A stretch of 64,000 nt of DNA from Nicotiana tabacum (GCF_000715075.1 NC_134082.1:138248948-138312947); one strand, 5' to 3'; shown: positions 9,474 to 22,490, counted from the first letter of the stretch. Program-made: numbers and translations. Notes: a model not told the origin generated them from the letters alone.

Positions 9474-12400
9474 ACTAGGTTCACTTAGGTCTCACGAGTC
9501 ATGATCAAGTCTAGTAGAGTCTTCCGGATTATTACGGAGACGTCTGTACTTATCTTCGAGAGGCTACAGGGCTATTAGGGGCACTTTTCTTTTTGATTCC
9601 TCATCGTGTGAATTGATCCTTTTGAGGCCTGTACATTTATTTCTTTCATATTCAATATTATGCGATGTGAAGTGCTTGTTATGGATTAGGAATCAAGGAA
9701 TTGTCATGGTACTATAGATATGGTGCAGGATGTTTCTGCATGCATATTTGATTGGGCTATTACCATCGTATTTCGGAAGGTCGTCTTATCGTTTCAGCTC
9801 AGTATCCGTATAACCTAAGGTTTTGAGATTTTGCATTGATTATTATGATGATTCTCGCATTGATATCGCACATTATTTTGTGTAATGATAGGAGGCTTGT
9901 TTCGGCGTCGGGCATTGAATAACCTGAAAGGAGGTTTTACACAGTGCATGATTCAGAGATTCAGTATTCTATTTCTGGTGGAGGAAAGGCGATCAGACTA
10001 GGAATGTTTAGATTTTGGTTGATTGAGTAACGAGGCTTTGTATTTTCGAGCGTGGTAGCATTCTCAATTGTGATGTGGTGTCATCAATCTTGTTGAACGA
10101 GTTAAGGTTCGTCGATGTTACGACCTTCTTCAATTTGCCTTCGGGAAGGGTATTGTGAAATAATGCCAGAGGAGTGGCTATCATAGATCATGGTATGTGG
10201 TGGTTCAGGATTGAATCGACGTTCTTAGTGTAGATGGCTTGAGAAAGATGATTCTTATAAAGGTTTAAAGTTAGTAGTGATCTAGTGGTGCAAGTGCTAC
10301 AGAGATAGATTCTGATTTAAGCCAACAACTGGGCGGCGAAGGATGGGGAAGTACATGTGCGAGGTGTCTTGCAGTGGTTAAATATCTAGAAGGCCAGATG
10401 GAAGAAGCACAAGTCGAGTAGTTTCTTAAAGGAGAGGGTTTAACCTAAGTGGGAGAGTGTCAGAGTAGCATATGGGTTCTGCGATAGGATAGCTACGCCT
10501 TGAGAATAGTTTAGAGCAATTTTGGATTTATGGTGGACAGTGACTAGGTCTACGGACTTAATTTGAAATATTGTATATTATACAGCGGGGGATTGGATAC
10601 AACAGAAATGAGTTGCTTGATACGAAGAAGGATACATCATGACTTTGGATTTGAAGCTATTGTCGCACCTTTAGTTGATGTCCATGTGGAGTGAACCGAC
10701 TTGTATAGCTGATCGTAGTATTTGTACCCAGTGCAGCGACATTGGAATATGTGAGCATGTAATTTCCACATGTGGGTTATCCCCTATGAGCAGGTCAGCG
10801 GTCACGTGGTTAATGAAGCTTCTACGAAGAATTCTACTCGCTATCCGGTGAGAGGTCGAATATGTAAATGTAGCTAGTAATTCAGAGTGTTCATGAAATG
10901 GTTAACAGAAGGATTTCGAGGAATTTGGAAATTTGATTGTGCAAGATCATGTCAACAATGAAAAAAGAATCTTGGTGGGTTCCAGGTTTATGCAAAAGTA
11001 GCTCCAAGCTAAGCGGGAGAGCCCTACCGTCTACGAATTTGGATTTACATGGTTGTCTACTTGTGAAGTTTCTGGTTATCAACATGTTATGGGTTATTAC
11101 GACTGAGGAAAGAGAACATCAGTGTTTAATTTGAGTAAAGTATTTGAGAAATATGCGCTATAATTGGCCTTATCGATCCATGTTTAGGCTTCGGGAAGGC
11201 TCAAGATTTGTGTTTCGTATAGAGGTGATTTACAAGGAAAGTGATTCAGTCGAGTGCTTCTTTGAGAGGGTGTTCATGTGATAGCACAGCCTTGGAGTTG
11301 ATTATATTCGGGACCAAGTCAGAGTGGGTGACTCTCAATAACTGTCCAAGGGGATTCAAAAGTTAAAGTGCGGTGCTTGGGGATTTCGAGTCCGTAGTAT
11401 GGGTGAGTGTCGAGCTTTTGCAATGGATTATGAAAAGGGGCTTGGAGTGTTCTATGTTATGTTCGGTCTGTAGGGTAACATGAGAGGAATGGAGAGAATG
11501 AATTTGGATTTATAGAAGAATTTCCAAAATGGGTGTACCATTTGAAGATGCAAATGTGCGCACAAGGAGGGTATGAGATGATTCGTGGGGTTTGGGACAA
11601 CTTGGTCTCATGAAATGGGATCACTCAGTATGAGTACGAATTGATTTCATTATATTTGGAATTGATCCATTGTTATTTATAAGGAAAGTCTAGAGTAAAT
11701 TAGAAGAAGTTGGTTCAGTTAGCAATGGTTGAATTGACATGGTGGTGGCAATGATCATTTCCTTCAGCATGTTAGGGTATGCATATGATTGGTGGCAATA
11801 CGTGCGAGGCTTGGGGGCCGCTGTAGTTTGATTTATTTAGAAATATTCAATTATAATGGTTTGATAAATGTAGACGGACCCCGGAAGAGTTATCGTGGCT
11901 TAGACCCCTACTTGAGGATTGTATTTTTTGCGTTTATGGGAATTGAGTCGCGTGTTGCAATGGTTCTCCTAAAATGAGTTAAGTGAAAGGTTTCTATATG
12001 ATGAAGTGTGTATCCTATTAGTGGTTCAGGAGTTATGATGGAATTCTTGTGCTCTCACGCATTGGTAGGATATGTGCGGTAAGCGACATGAAATTTGAAA
12101 GTTGAGTATCGAGGTTGCAGTTTGGTTTTGACAAGAATGTCATGAGCTCGGATGAGCAAGAAAGGATTCAGATGTTTAGAGTAAGCTATTGTCTTTAGTG
12201 TCACCTGAGGTCGGTGTCATGTGTAAGAGGCTTTGTATACTGATATGCGGAGCCTTGATTTGCTTTACAACATTAATATGGCTGGTGGTATAGATGTGTA
12301 GACTTGTTACCTGGTGTGGAACGTCCTGGGAGCGTGACCATGGGAAGATTGTATAAGTGTGACATGTAGTCACTTGATTAATCGAATATTGGAACCAAGT

Positions 12401-13832
12401 ATAGAGATTTTGGTAGTATCGTTCATGTGAGAATTTATGCTTGAAGGGCGCTCAGTTCATTTGGTTGTGGACTGTGGAAGTTTTTCCCGGATCGACGGTT
12501 GTTCTTGTGTGTTATGGGAGAAAGGTTATTGCGGATCATTGAAATGTTATTAGCATAGTGCGATACAATCAGAATCAACTTGGATGGATCTAAATGTGAA
12601 CGTGGAATCTATTTTAGGCTGGTTGTATTCATTTTAGCATAGCACTCCTTGTAGAGGAGTATTTAGACGTTGGATGTTGTTTCGTCATCGGCTATTTCAT
12701 GTAATACTATATTATCCCATGTGAGTTGTGAAACAACATGATAAATTTCATACGTGTTGAGGTCCGATGTAGCGATGGTATTATGTGAGCATGATAGCTC
12801 TCGAGATTTAGATCATATATCGCACCTTAGTTGTTCTTGAGTTTTGTATCGTATGGCGCTATCCGTCTCCGCAGGGATGGTATTATGCACTTGGAGTGCT
12901 TGTGGCCAATATTCGGGTATTTTGTAGTCATGATCATTCTAGCTCGTTAAGTATCTCCTTATATAGATTTTATGTGTGGATCGGGTTGCACGCCACAACA
13001 GTGTGATGTTGAGTACAATCCCTTATATTTATTCTTATGTGTGTTTTGTTTCCCATTTTCTGAGGAAGGTTCATAACACCTTTTCGGTTGTCTAATTAGT
13101 TATGTAGGTTGAGTAGTCCATTCCAGAGTTCATCTTCCTTATGTATCACATTTGAGTTGGTAGCTTGTTGGCACATTGTGGAAACATATGAGACCTTTGG
13201 TCGTGTCTGAAGTGGCTTATTGCCTGAGCATCTCGTACTGGGTGAGGAGAGATTATTGGACCTAGGATCAGTGCGATCGAATTTATATGAAGTATATTAA
13301 AGAGAAAATATAGTTATTTGGTTCATGATGAGGCAATGGATCTTGTCAAGAGAATAAACTTAGTGAATTATTGACTCAGCAGTTGGTCATAAATTTCTAC
13401 ATATATTTTTCGTCGTGGCAGTATTGCAAGAATTGGAAAAAGACTTATATATATCAGAGGGTGCATTGTGAGCATCGAATTCGTGAAATTTTGGCTATTG
13501 TTATTAGAAGATATTATTATGGTCATGTGAGTTATGCGGTGCATGGTGTGGATTCGGCAATGGTATGCGATCATGTATTGGGCATCGTGTAGTGATTGAT
13601 ATGTTGTTCGTATGGTGGAAGCAGGCCTGGCAGGGAATTTCAGATGTTTGAATTGGGCCCCAAGATTATTTGACTAAATAAAAGGGATAATCTTCAGATT
13701 AGCTCAAGCTAATGTGCCCAACTGAGTTGTGATAGAACATGTAGGTGCACAAGTGTTTAATAGTGATTACAGGCAACTCCAAAGCAGTTCTTAGCACGTT
13801 CGAGGATGAACGTATGTATAAGTCAGAAAGAA
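9459..13832 (+). mobile_element. Element B1 internal region with no recognisable gag-pol (LARD-like)
   Basis: This is the 4.4 kb between the primer site and the 3' LTR. I looked for gag, protease, RT, RNase H and integrase words in all frames and saw none; open frames stay below about 75 codons. The last 50 bases (ACGTTCGAGGATGAACGT, then a purine-rich stretch) resemble the end of the chromovirus integrase-to-PPT region, so B may be a non-autonomous derivative mobilised by chromoviruses. A sister core lies at 26659-30740. Large retrotransposon derivatives of this design are known in plants; the name is my inference. Confidence 0.65.
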
Positions 13833-15972
13833 TGTAACGACCCAACCGGTCATTTTGAGATCTAGCATGTTTAAATCCACATTTAAACCATGTATTTAAC
13901 TTGTAATAGGTGGGAGTCACATACCTTGTGTTTCTTGATGAAAATATCCCCTTGAAGCTCTCCAAAATCGCCCAAACCAAGAGATAAAATGAGTGAAATG
14001 GGCAAAATCTCGACTTAAAATAATTTGCCCAGGCCCGTCCTTATTCACGATCGCGGAAAGACCATTGCGATCGCAAAGGACAAAAAATGCATTGCCTCTA
14101 ATTTCCTCTTTGCATTCGTATCAGCTAGGCTGCATTCTTGATGCCTTTAGATCCTACCGCTTCGCGTTCGCGGTAGAAGCTCCGCATCCGCGAAGGCTTA
14201 AAAGCTCCAGGTTCCCCAGTCCCCTTCCTTCTTCGCGATCGCAACCCCTGTGTCGCGTTCGCGTAGGCATGCTCCAGTTCTCCTCTGTGTTGGCGACCTA
14301 TGTGTCGCATTCGCGTTGTGTAAAATCCTCAGCCCAAAGTATCCTTCGCGAATGCGAGAGACCCTTCGCGTTTGTGAAGGAGGAAACAAGATATCAACAC
14401 CAACAACTTAGCCAAATCATACCAAACCATTCTAAAAAATAACACGAACCTACTCGAGGCCTCAAATCATACCAAATAATATCAAACATACGAATTGCAC
14501 CTCAATTCAAGCCTAATGAACTATTAAACTTCTAAAATCCACATCCGATGCCGGAACCTATCAAATCACGTCTGATTGACCTCAAATTTTCACCCAAGTC
14601 ACGTTTGACATTATGGACCTTCTCTAACTTCCAGAATTGGAATCCGAACCTGATATCAAAAAGTCCATCACTTGTCAAACTTCCCAAAAACCATAAATTT
14701 TCTAACTTTAGCCAAATGACCCCGAAATGACCTACGGACCACCAAATCCACATCCAGACACGCTCCTAAGACCTGAATCACCATACAGATCTATTCCCAA
14801 TCTCGAAATCCCAAATAGATATCGATAACATTGAAGTACATTTCAACCCAAATTCATGAAATTATTCCAAAATGCCAACTTTCCACAATAAGCATCATAA
14901 CGCTCCCAGTTCATCCAAAAGTTGATCCGGACGTACGTCTAAGTCATTTACTCAAAAGTCAAACTTTAGTCAATTCTTCCAACTTAAAGCTTCCGAAATT
15001 AGAGATTTCTTTCCAAATCAACTCCAAACTCCCTAAAAATCCAATTCTGACCATATTTACAAGTCATAATACATTAAGTGGAGCTACTCATGGCCTCAAA
15101 CCACCAAACAACATGCTATAGCTCATAAAGACCGGTCGCGTGGTCAAAATTGAAATTCGGGAAGTTCAAAGTTGATTGGGAAACAGAATTCTCATTTCGG
15201 AAGCTTTAAGTTGAAAGATTCTAACTAATGTTGGATTTTGAGTAAGCGACCTTGAAATCGGGATATGAAGGTTCTAGCAGGTTCGTATGATGATTTTGGA
15301 CTCAACCGTATGTCCAGATCTGGTTTTGGATAACCCGAGAACTTTCGGCTCCTAATGTGGAAGTTAGCATTTTGGAAAAAATTCATAAATTTGGTTTAAA
15401 GTGCATTTCAATGTTATCGATGTTCGTTTGGGGTTTTGAGTCTGTAATAGCTCCGTATGGTGATTCTAGTGTTTGGAGCACATCTGGAAGTGGATCTGGA
15501 GGTCCGTAGGTCAATTTGGGGTAATTTGACGAAAGTTAGAAATTTCAAGGTTTTTAAAGAGTTTGACCGGAAGTGGACTTTTGATATAGGGGTCGGATCC
15601 TGATTTTAGAAGTTGGAGTAGGTCTATAATGTTATATTTTACTTGTGTGCATAATTTGTGGTCAATCAAACGTAATTTGATAGGTTTTGGCATCAAATGT
15701 AGAAGTTTGAAGTTTTAAAATTATTAAGCTTGAATTGGAGTGTGATTCATGGTTTTAGCGATGTTTGATATTATTTGAAATCTCGACTAAGTTAGTAATG
15801 TGTTTTGGGACATGTTTGTACATTTGATTAAGGTTTTAGGGGCCTTGGGTGGGTCCTAGATGGTTAACGAATCAAGTTTCAAAGGATGCTAAAGTGCACC
15901 AGTTTTTGTGTAATCGCACCTGCGCAAGTTTGACCGCAGGTGCGTGACCATAGAAGCCGGGAAATGGTCGCA
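13833..15972 (+). repeat. B1 3' LTR, interrupted and truncated
   Basis: It begins TGTAACGACCCAACCGGTC at 13833, matching 30741. About 38 bp in, it is interrupted by an inverted LTR fragment, resumes at 15141 and follows the sister LTR to 15972. There it stops and runs into the A-type LTR of unit 2. About 65 bp of the original LTR (equivalent to 30776-30835) is replaced by the inverted piece. Confidence 0.8.
13871..15140 (-). repeat. Inverted LTR fragment of a related family
   Basis: Read on the minus strand, this begins CGCGACCGGTC at 15140 (an LTR head missing about its first 8 bases) and is collinear with the B LTR: for example 14530-14750 reversed aligns with 31195-31400. It has its own GC-rich block with repeated CGCGTTCGCG-like words (14040-14370). 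It lies head-to-head with the host LTR. The 149-codon frame at 13993-14442 is antisense to this LTR and shows no protein family. Confidence 0.8.
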
Positions 15973-15984
15973 TGTTTGGTTGAG

Positions 15985-17638
15985 GTTTTGGAATTGGTTG
16001 GCATGTTTGGTTGGGGTCCCCGGGCCTCGGGTGAGTTTCGGGTACTTAACAGAAGCTGATTTAGGACTTAGGCAAAAATCTAAGTGATGAACCTGTCATA
16101 ACCGCACCTACGTGTGTGGGACCATAGGTGCGGCACTGTAGAAGTGGATTGTTAGCTCAGAATTGGAATTGGCCAGGCTCTAGGAAACCGCAGGTGCGGC
16201 TGGGTGACCCTAGATGCGGACACAGCCTGCGATGCCTTTTCTACAGGTGCGGGACCGCGTGTGCGGTAATTGAACCGCAGAAGCGGAATCGATGGTTAGA
16301 AAAAGGGAAGAAACGAGGGTTCAAAATCAAAACTTGGAAATATGATTTGGAGCTCGATTGAGGGCAATTTCTCGAGGGTTTTTGAAGGAGAAGCATTGGG
16401 TAATGATTTCTATCATAATTTTGATCCTAGAACTATAATCTAATCTTAGTTTTGTCATTTAATTTCGGATTTGGGATGAGAATTGGGGAAAAGTTGAAGA
16501 AAGTTTTGAGGCCTAATTTTTGGGTTTTGATCGAGGTTTTGGTATAGGATTTGAGGGATTTTGGTATGGTTTGACCCTTGAGTGAATGGGTGTTCATAAT
16601 TTGTGATTTTTATAGGATTCTGAGATGTGGGCCCGAGGGACTTTTTGAGCGATTTTCTTAATTTCGCATGTTAGCTTCGAATTAATTAGTTAAATTACTT
16701 ATTTGAAGTTATACTTACATTATGCAATTAATTTGAATAGATTTGGGCCATTTGGAGTCGGGTACTCACTGCAAGAACGTGATTTCCAGTTGATTCAGCT
16801 GGTTCAAGGTAAGTAGCTTGTCTAACCTTACGTGGGGGATCTCCCTGTAGGATTTGGTATTGTTGATATATGAAATGCCTTGTATGTGAGGTGACGAGTG
16901 CGTACATGTGCTAATTGTTGAAAATTCTATTTTCATTAAGTAACTATAACTGTGTTTTTCTTCCCTATTTATACTACTTGCAATTTAAGCCTACTATTAG
17001 CTTAGGGAAGCATGTCTAAGTGATTTATTGCTTTACTTGTTCAAACTGCTTTATTTGAATTCTGTGCAACATGCTAGGTTAGAAATACCCATTTTACCTT
17101 GTTATGAAATTGGATTGAATTGAGTATTCTTCGTGTTGCTATTGTGTGTTTACTTTGGGACTATGGGCAATATCCCGGTAGATCCCTCTTGCCTGTTTAT
17201 TTGGGACTACGGATTGATATTCCGGTAGATCCCCCCTACACAGTCATATTGGAACTACGGAACTGCACCTAGTAGATTCCCCCAGTACTAGGTATATACA
17301 TTGGGGGACTACGGATCGAGATTCCGGTAGATCCCTCGCGCATTATGAGTTGGACTACGGGATGACACTCGGGAGATCCACTAGATATTTACATTGGGGA
17401 CTATATGACAGTATCCTGGTAGATCCCCGATTGTTGGATATTTACATTTGGGGACTACAGGACGATATCCTGGTAGACCCTCGGTTGCTGGATATTTACA
17501 TTTGGGGACTACAGGATTGTATCCTGGTAGATCCCCAGTTGTTATCGCTGTGTGGAGTTACATTTCTTCTGTGATTTTTCTCTCCGTTGTAATTGTTGTT
17601 ATTCTTATTATCCTGTGTTACTTCATACTGTTTCATTT

Positions 17639-17696
<58 letters not shown>

Positions 17697-18219
17697 GTAT
17701 ATGACCATTAGGTCTCTGACCTTCTTCATCACTACCCGACCGAGGTTAGGCTTGGCACTTACTAGGTACTATTGTGGTGTACTCATACCCTTTCCTGCAC
17801 ATGTTTTCATGTGCATATCCAAGTTCTTCGGCTCAACCCTACTATCTTTTAGGCGAGGCGATTTTCAGAGACTTCGAGGTATATCTGCCGCGTCCGCAGA
17901 CTGAGGAGTTCCGCTCCATTCTCTCTTGTAACTATAGCCCTTATGTATTTCCTTTGATTTAGACATTCTGAAGTTAGAGTACTATGTAGTATACATAGCT
18001 TGTGATTTCACGAGATTCCAGGTTTTAGGAAATCTTTTTAGGTGATCGTGTGTATTTGTATATGACGAACGACATCTTAAATGTTTTCATTATGTTTATT
18101 CGTAGTTTCTACTAGTTTTTATCTTTTGTTTCCTTTTTCAGCAAATTGTTAGGTTTACCTAGCCGTAGAGACTAGGTGTCATCACGATAGTTCACGCAGG
18201 GTGAATTGAGGTCGTGAGA
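15985..18219 (+). repeat. A2 5' LTR, left-truncated
   Basis: It is collinear with 700-2897 of A1. Hairpin repeats lie at 17158-17540, a TA run at 17641-17702 and the LTR hairpin at 17795-17816 (outermost pair broken by G to T). It ends TCGTGAGA, sharing with the A1 5' LTR the C to G change in the terminal TCGTGACA. Confidence 0.87.
17641..17702. repeat. TA/TATG microsatellite in A2 5' LTR
   Basis: A (TA)n run is followed by four TATG units. It occupies the same LTR position as the runs at 2357, 7440 and 24714. Confidence 0.93.
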
Positions 18220-18222
18220 AGT

Positions 18223-18234
18223 TGGTATCAAACC
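18223..18234 (+). other. Primer binding site, A2
   Basis: TGGTATCAAACC, an initiator Met tRNA-type site with two changes from TGGTATCAGAGC, starts four bases after the LTR end. Confidence 0.8.
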
Positions 18235-18429
18235 TCTAGGTTCATATAAGTCATGAATTACAAGTCGGTTTATTAGAATCTCGCGGATCGGTACAGAGAT
18301 GTATGTACTTATTTACGAGAGGCTATGTAACTGTTAGGAAAATTCCACTTCATTTGATTTCCTTGTCGTGCGAGATTATTTGTATCACAATTCTAAACTT
18401 CTGTCTTCTATTCTCTCGTAGATAGTGAG

Positions 18430-19740
18430 GACACGTGATACCAGAGATGATCAGGCACCCGCGCCCCCTACTAGAGCCGTCAGAGGTCGGGCCTAGGGTA
18501 GAGGCCGAGGATGCGCATGCGGTACAGTCATAGCACCCGCGCGAGCTACCACCAAGGAGCCACCAGCAGCTTCCGTTGGAGCCCAAGATCCTGATATGCC
18601 CACTACTACTACTACTCCAGCTCTTCAGGAGACTCTTGCATAGTTCATGAGCATGTACACCTCTCTGGCTCAGGCAGGGTTGCTTTCCCTTATTGCAGCC
18701 ACATCTCAGGCTGGGGGAGGAGCATAGATTCCCGCCGCCCGCACTCCTGAGCAGCGAGTGCATGTTGATCAGGTCCCAGAAATTATTTCTGTTTAGCCTA
18801 TAGCCCCAGTTCAACCCGAGGATAGGGCAGTGGCTTTCGAGGATGAGCATCAGAGGCTTGAGAGGTTCAAGAAGTACAAGCCTCGTGTATTCAGTGGTTT
18901 AGCATCAGATGATGCCCTGGGATTTCTGGAGGAGTGCTACTGTATCCTCCTCACTATGGGTATATCAGGATCGAGTAGGGTTTCTTTCACTACTTTCCAG
19001 TTTCAAGCGGCAGCCTATCAGTGGTGGCGCACTTATGAGTTGGACAGTCCAGATGAGGCAACTTCCTGACTTGGACTCAGTTTTCGGATATGTTCTTGAG
19101 AGAGTTTGTCCCTCAAAGCCTTAGGGAATGGCGCGCAGAGTTTGAGCATTTGCGCCAAGGTGCTATGACTATGTTAGAGTATGTTGTCCGTTTCACCGAT
19201 TTGGCTAGGCATGAACCAGCCTTGGTTCCTATAGTTCACGATAGAGTTCACTGGTTTATTGAGGAGCTCATTCCCAACATCAGGTCTAGCATGGCTTGGG
19301 AGCTGGAGATGAATATTTCTTATCAGCATGTGGTAAGCATTGCTAGAAGAGTGGAGGGTTTGCATGCTCGAGATAGAGATGAGAGGGAGGCTAAGAGGTC
19401 TCAAGAGTCAGGCCATTATTCTGGTGTCCGTGCTCCAGCTACGGTTCATCATGGTAAGGGTTATATGAGTTGCCCCGTTCATTAAGCTCTCTAGCAGCCA
19501 GTGGTATTCTAGCTCCTCCAAGGCCTCAGGAGCCTTATTATGCACATATAGTATCTAGTGCACCTCCTGTGCGGGGTGCTTTCAGTGGTCAGTCCAGTAG
19601 ACCTGGCCTGATCTAGTCACAGCCGCCACGTCCTCCTAGATCTTATTTTGAGTGTGGTGACAAATACCATATGGTGAGGGATTGCCCCAGACTTAAGAGG
19701 GGTGCACCTCCACAGACTTCTCATCCATAGCACGCTCCGC
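18430..19740 (+). pseudogene. gag: Chromovirus gag remnant (A2)
   Basis: This is a longer gag than in A1, with an N-terminal low-complexity region, the capsid core (18830-19380) and the nucleocapsid. The zinc knuckle at 19641-19690 reads YFECGDKYHMVRDC: the first Cys of CX2CX4HX4C is replaced by Tyr, so the knuckle is incomplete. In-frame stops lie at 18494 and 18641 (private) and at 18725, 18794 and 19067 (shared with A1), with further breaks after 19482. No start codon is evident. The product would be a structural polyprotein that packages element RNA. Confidence 0.88.
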
Positions 19741-20280
19741 AGAATAATTAGGCTATGATCATAGCACCAGTTGCTACCCTACCTGCTCAGTCAGCTAGAG
19801 GTGGAGGTCGGGGTGGTAGAGGTCGCCCTAGAAAGGGAGGCCAGGCCAGATATTATGCCTTTCCTACCCATACCGAGGTTGTCGCCTCTGATTCTGTCAT
19901 CACAAGTATTGTCCTGGTTTGTCATAGAGATGCATCAGTTTTATTCGATCCAAGATCCACCTATTCTTATTTGTCTTCTTATTTTGCCCCGTATTTGGGT
20001 GTGTCTCAGATTCTTTGAGTTCCTCTGTTTATGTTTCTACTCCTGTGGGAGATTCTCTCATTGTGGACTGTGTTTATCGGTCATGTTTGCTTTCTCTTAG
20101 TGGTTTTGAGACCAGAGTCGATTTATTATTCCTTAGCATGGTAGATTTTGATGTTATCTTGGACATGGACTGGTTGTCTCCCCATTATGCTATTCTCGAT
20201 TGTCACACCAAAACCGTAACGCTGGATATGCCAGGTGTACCACGAGTAGAGTGAAGGGGTACCTTAGATCACACTCCAAA
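19741..20280 (+). pseudogene. Aspartic protease remnant (A2)
   Basis: After a Gly/Arg-rich linker (ARGGGRGGRGRPRKGG, about 19795-19845), the retropepsin-like domain shows LFDPRSTYSY at 19940-19970. The family sequence has DPGS here, so the active-site Gly is changed to Arg. A stop at about 20018 breaks the frame. The downstream ILDMDWLSPHYA (about 20155-20195) is the conserved block after the catalytic domain in this clade. Confidence 0.82.
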
Positions 20281-20339
20281 TTGAGTTATTTCTTTCCTTA
20301 AAGCTCAGTGAATGGTTGAGAAGGGGTGTGATGCGTAAT

Positions 20340-21700
20340 TGGCCTATATGAGAGATGTTAGTGTTGATACCCCTATAATTGATTCAGTCCTAGTAGTACG
20401 GGATTTCTTTTATGTGTTTCCATATGATCTTCCAAGCATGTCACCGATAGAGATATAGATTTTGGCATTGATCTGTTGTCGGGCACTCAGCACATTTCTA
20501 TTCCTCCGTATCGTATGGCTTCTCCTAAGTTGCTGGAGTTGAAGGATCAATTATAGGAATTTCTTGATAAGGGTTTTATTCTGCCTAGTGTATCACCTTG
20601 GGGTGCTCCTGTCTTGTTTGTGAAGAAAAAGTATGGTTCTATGCGTATGTGCATTGATTATCACTAGTGGAACAAAGTTACAATGAAGAACCATTATCCT
20701 TTACCTCGTATCGATGATTTGTTTGACCAACTACAGGGTGCACAAGTGTTTTCTAAGATTGACTTACGTTCAGGTTACCATCAGTTGAAGATTCGGGAGC
20801 CAGATATCACGAAAACTGCTTTTAGAACTCAGTATGGTCATTACGAGTTTCTTGTTATGTCATTTGGATTGACCAATGCCCCAACAACCTTCATGCATTT
20901 GATGCAAAGTGTATTTTGGCCATATCTTGACTCGTTCGTCATTGTTTTTATTGATGATATTCTAGTATACTCTCGGAGTTTGGAAGATCATGAGCAAAAC
21001 CTGTCTCGAAATGTGAGTTTTCGTTGGATTCCATGGCATTCTTGGGTCATATGGTATCGAGTGAGGGGGTAAAGCTGGACCCGAAGAAGGTGGAAGCAGT
21101 GCAGAGTTGGCCTAGACCGTCCTCAGCTATAGAGATTCGTAGTTTTCTTGGCTTGGCAGGTTATTATCATCAATTTATTGAGGGATTTTCATCTATTGCA
21201 GTGCCTATGAGCAGACTGACCTAGAAGGGTGCTCTGTTCCAGTGGACGGAAGAGTGTAGGGAGAGCTTCCAAAAGCTCAAGACGGCTTTGACTACAACCA
21301 GTGTTTTGATATTTCTTACAGGTTCGGGGTCATATATTGTGTATTGTGATGCCTTGAGGATTGGCCTTAGTGCGATATTGATGTAGGACTGTAGGGTGAT
21401 TGCCTACACATCCAGACAGTTGAAGGTACATGAGAAGAATTATCATGTCCATGATTTTAAGTTAGCTGCTATTGTTCACGCCCTGAAGATATGGCGTCCA
21501 TACTTGTACGGTGTGCCTTGTGAGATTTATACTGATCGCCGGAGTTTGCAGCACATGTTCAAGCAGAAGGATCTTAATTTGCACCAGAGGAGGTGGTTAG
21601 AGCTTCTGAAGGACTAAGATATCACTATTTTATATCACCCAGGCAAGGTCAATGTGGTGGCTGATGCTTTGAGTCACCGGACGGAGAGTTTGGGGAGTTT
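20340..21700 (+). pseudogene. Reverse transcriptase and RNase H remnant (A2)
   Basis: RT blocks appear in order: PYRMASPKL (about 20503), [13 protein letters not shown] (20594), CIDY (20651), [15 protein letters not shown] (20686), [12 protein letters not shown] (20750), [21 protein letters not shown] (20820) and the catalytic FIDDILVYS (about 20947). A deletion of about 100 bp at 21000 removes the segment before [10 protein letters not shown]. RNase H shows YCDA (21343), YTDRRSLQHMF (21528) and VVADALSHR (21656). Frameshifts near 20460 and stops at 20556, 20667, 21222, 21384 and 21615 kill it. Confidence 0.9.
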
Positions 21701-22490
21701 GGCTTATTTACCAGCAGCGGAGATGCCCATGGCGATGGATGTTCAGGCTTTAGCCAATAAGTTTTTGAGATTGGATCTTTTGGAGCCCAGTCGGATTCTA
21801 GCTTGCGTGGTTTCATGGTCTTCTTTATTTGATCGTATCAGGGAGGGTCAGTATGATAACCCTCATTTCCTTGTCCTCAAGGACAAAGTTCTGCACGGTG
21901 ATGCCAGAGATGTGACTGTTGGTGATGACGGAGTATTGAGGATGCAGGGTTAGGTATGTGTACCCAATGTTGATGGACTTCGGGAGTTGATTTTAGAGGA
22001 GGCCCATAGTTCACGTTATTCTGTCCACCTGGTTGTCACGAAGATGTACCAGGATTTGAGATAGTACTATTGGTGGAGGCATATGAAGAAAGATATAGTT
22101 GGGTTTGTTGATCGGTGCCTCAATTGTCAGCAAGTATAATATGAGCACCAGAGACTAGGTGGGTTGCTTCAGAAGATAAAGATTTCGGAGTGGAAGTGGG
22201 AAAGGATCACCATGGACTTCGTAGTTGGACTTCCTCGGACATTGAGGAAGTTCGATGCCATTTGGATAATTGTGGATCGGCTGACCAAGTCTGTGCATTT
22301 CATTCTTGTGTGTACTACCTATTCTTCGAAGCGTTTAGTGGAGATTTATATCCGGGATATTATTTGTCTGCATGGTATTCCAATTTCCATCATTTTAGAT
22401 AGAGGTACTCAGTTCACATCACGGTTTTGGAGGGCCATATAGCATGAGTTAGGTACTCGAGTGTAGTTGAGTACAACATTTCACCCCTAA
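21701..22490 (+). pseudogene. Integrase remnant, C-terminally truncated (A2)
   Basis: A linker after RNase H leads to the HHCC zinc domain (H..YSVH, then CLNC near 22116). The catalytic core follows, with Asp in TMDFVVGLP (about 22211) and Asp in LDRGTQFTSRFW (about 22399). The sequence breaks at 22490, before the catalytic Glu. Stops occur at 21951, 22061, 22137 and 22440. The 22110-22490 stretch is the counterpart of 4036-4420 in A1. Confidence 0.87.

Larger units (their letters stand above)
700..15972 (+). repeat. Segmental tandem duplication, unit 1
   Basis: This stretch and 15985-31668 share the same arrangement in the same order: chromovirus LTR, gag, integrase piece, LTR, then the LTR, 4.4 kb core and LTR of element B. 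Short samples differ by about 4% (for example 8233-8420 against 25445-25630). The two units differ by large indels: unit 1 lacks about 2.76 kb of pol present in unit 2, and has an inverted LTR piece at 13871-15140 that unit 2 lacks. The 5' LTRs of the two units resemble each other more than either resembles its own 3' LTR, so the elements were already in place and diverged before the duplication. Confidence 0.85.

Noticed and set aside
13993..14442. 149-codon frame with Arg/Ser-rich sequence
   Set aside because: It lies antisense in an inverted LTR fragment whose GC-rich block lacks stops by composition. There is no family and no counterpart in the sister unit.
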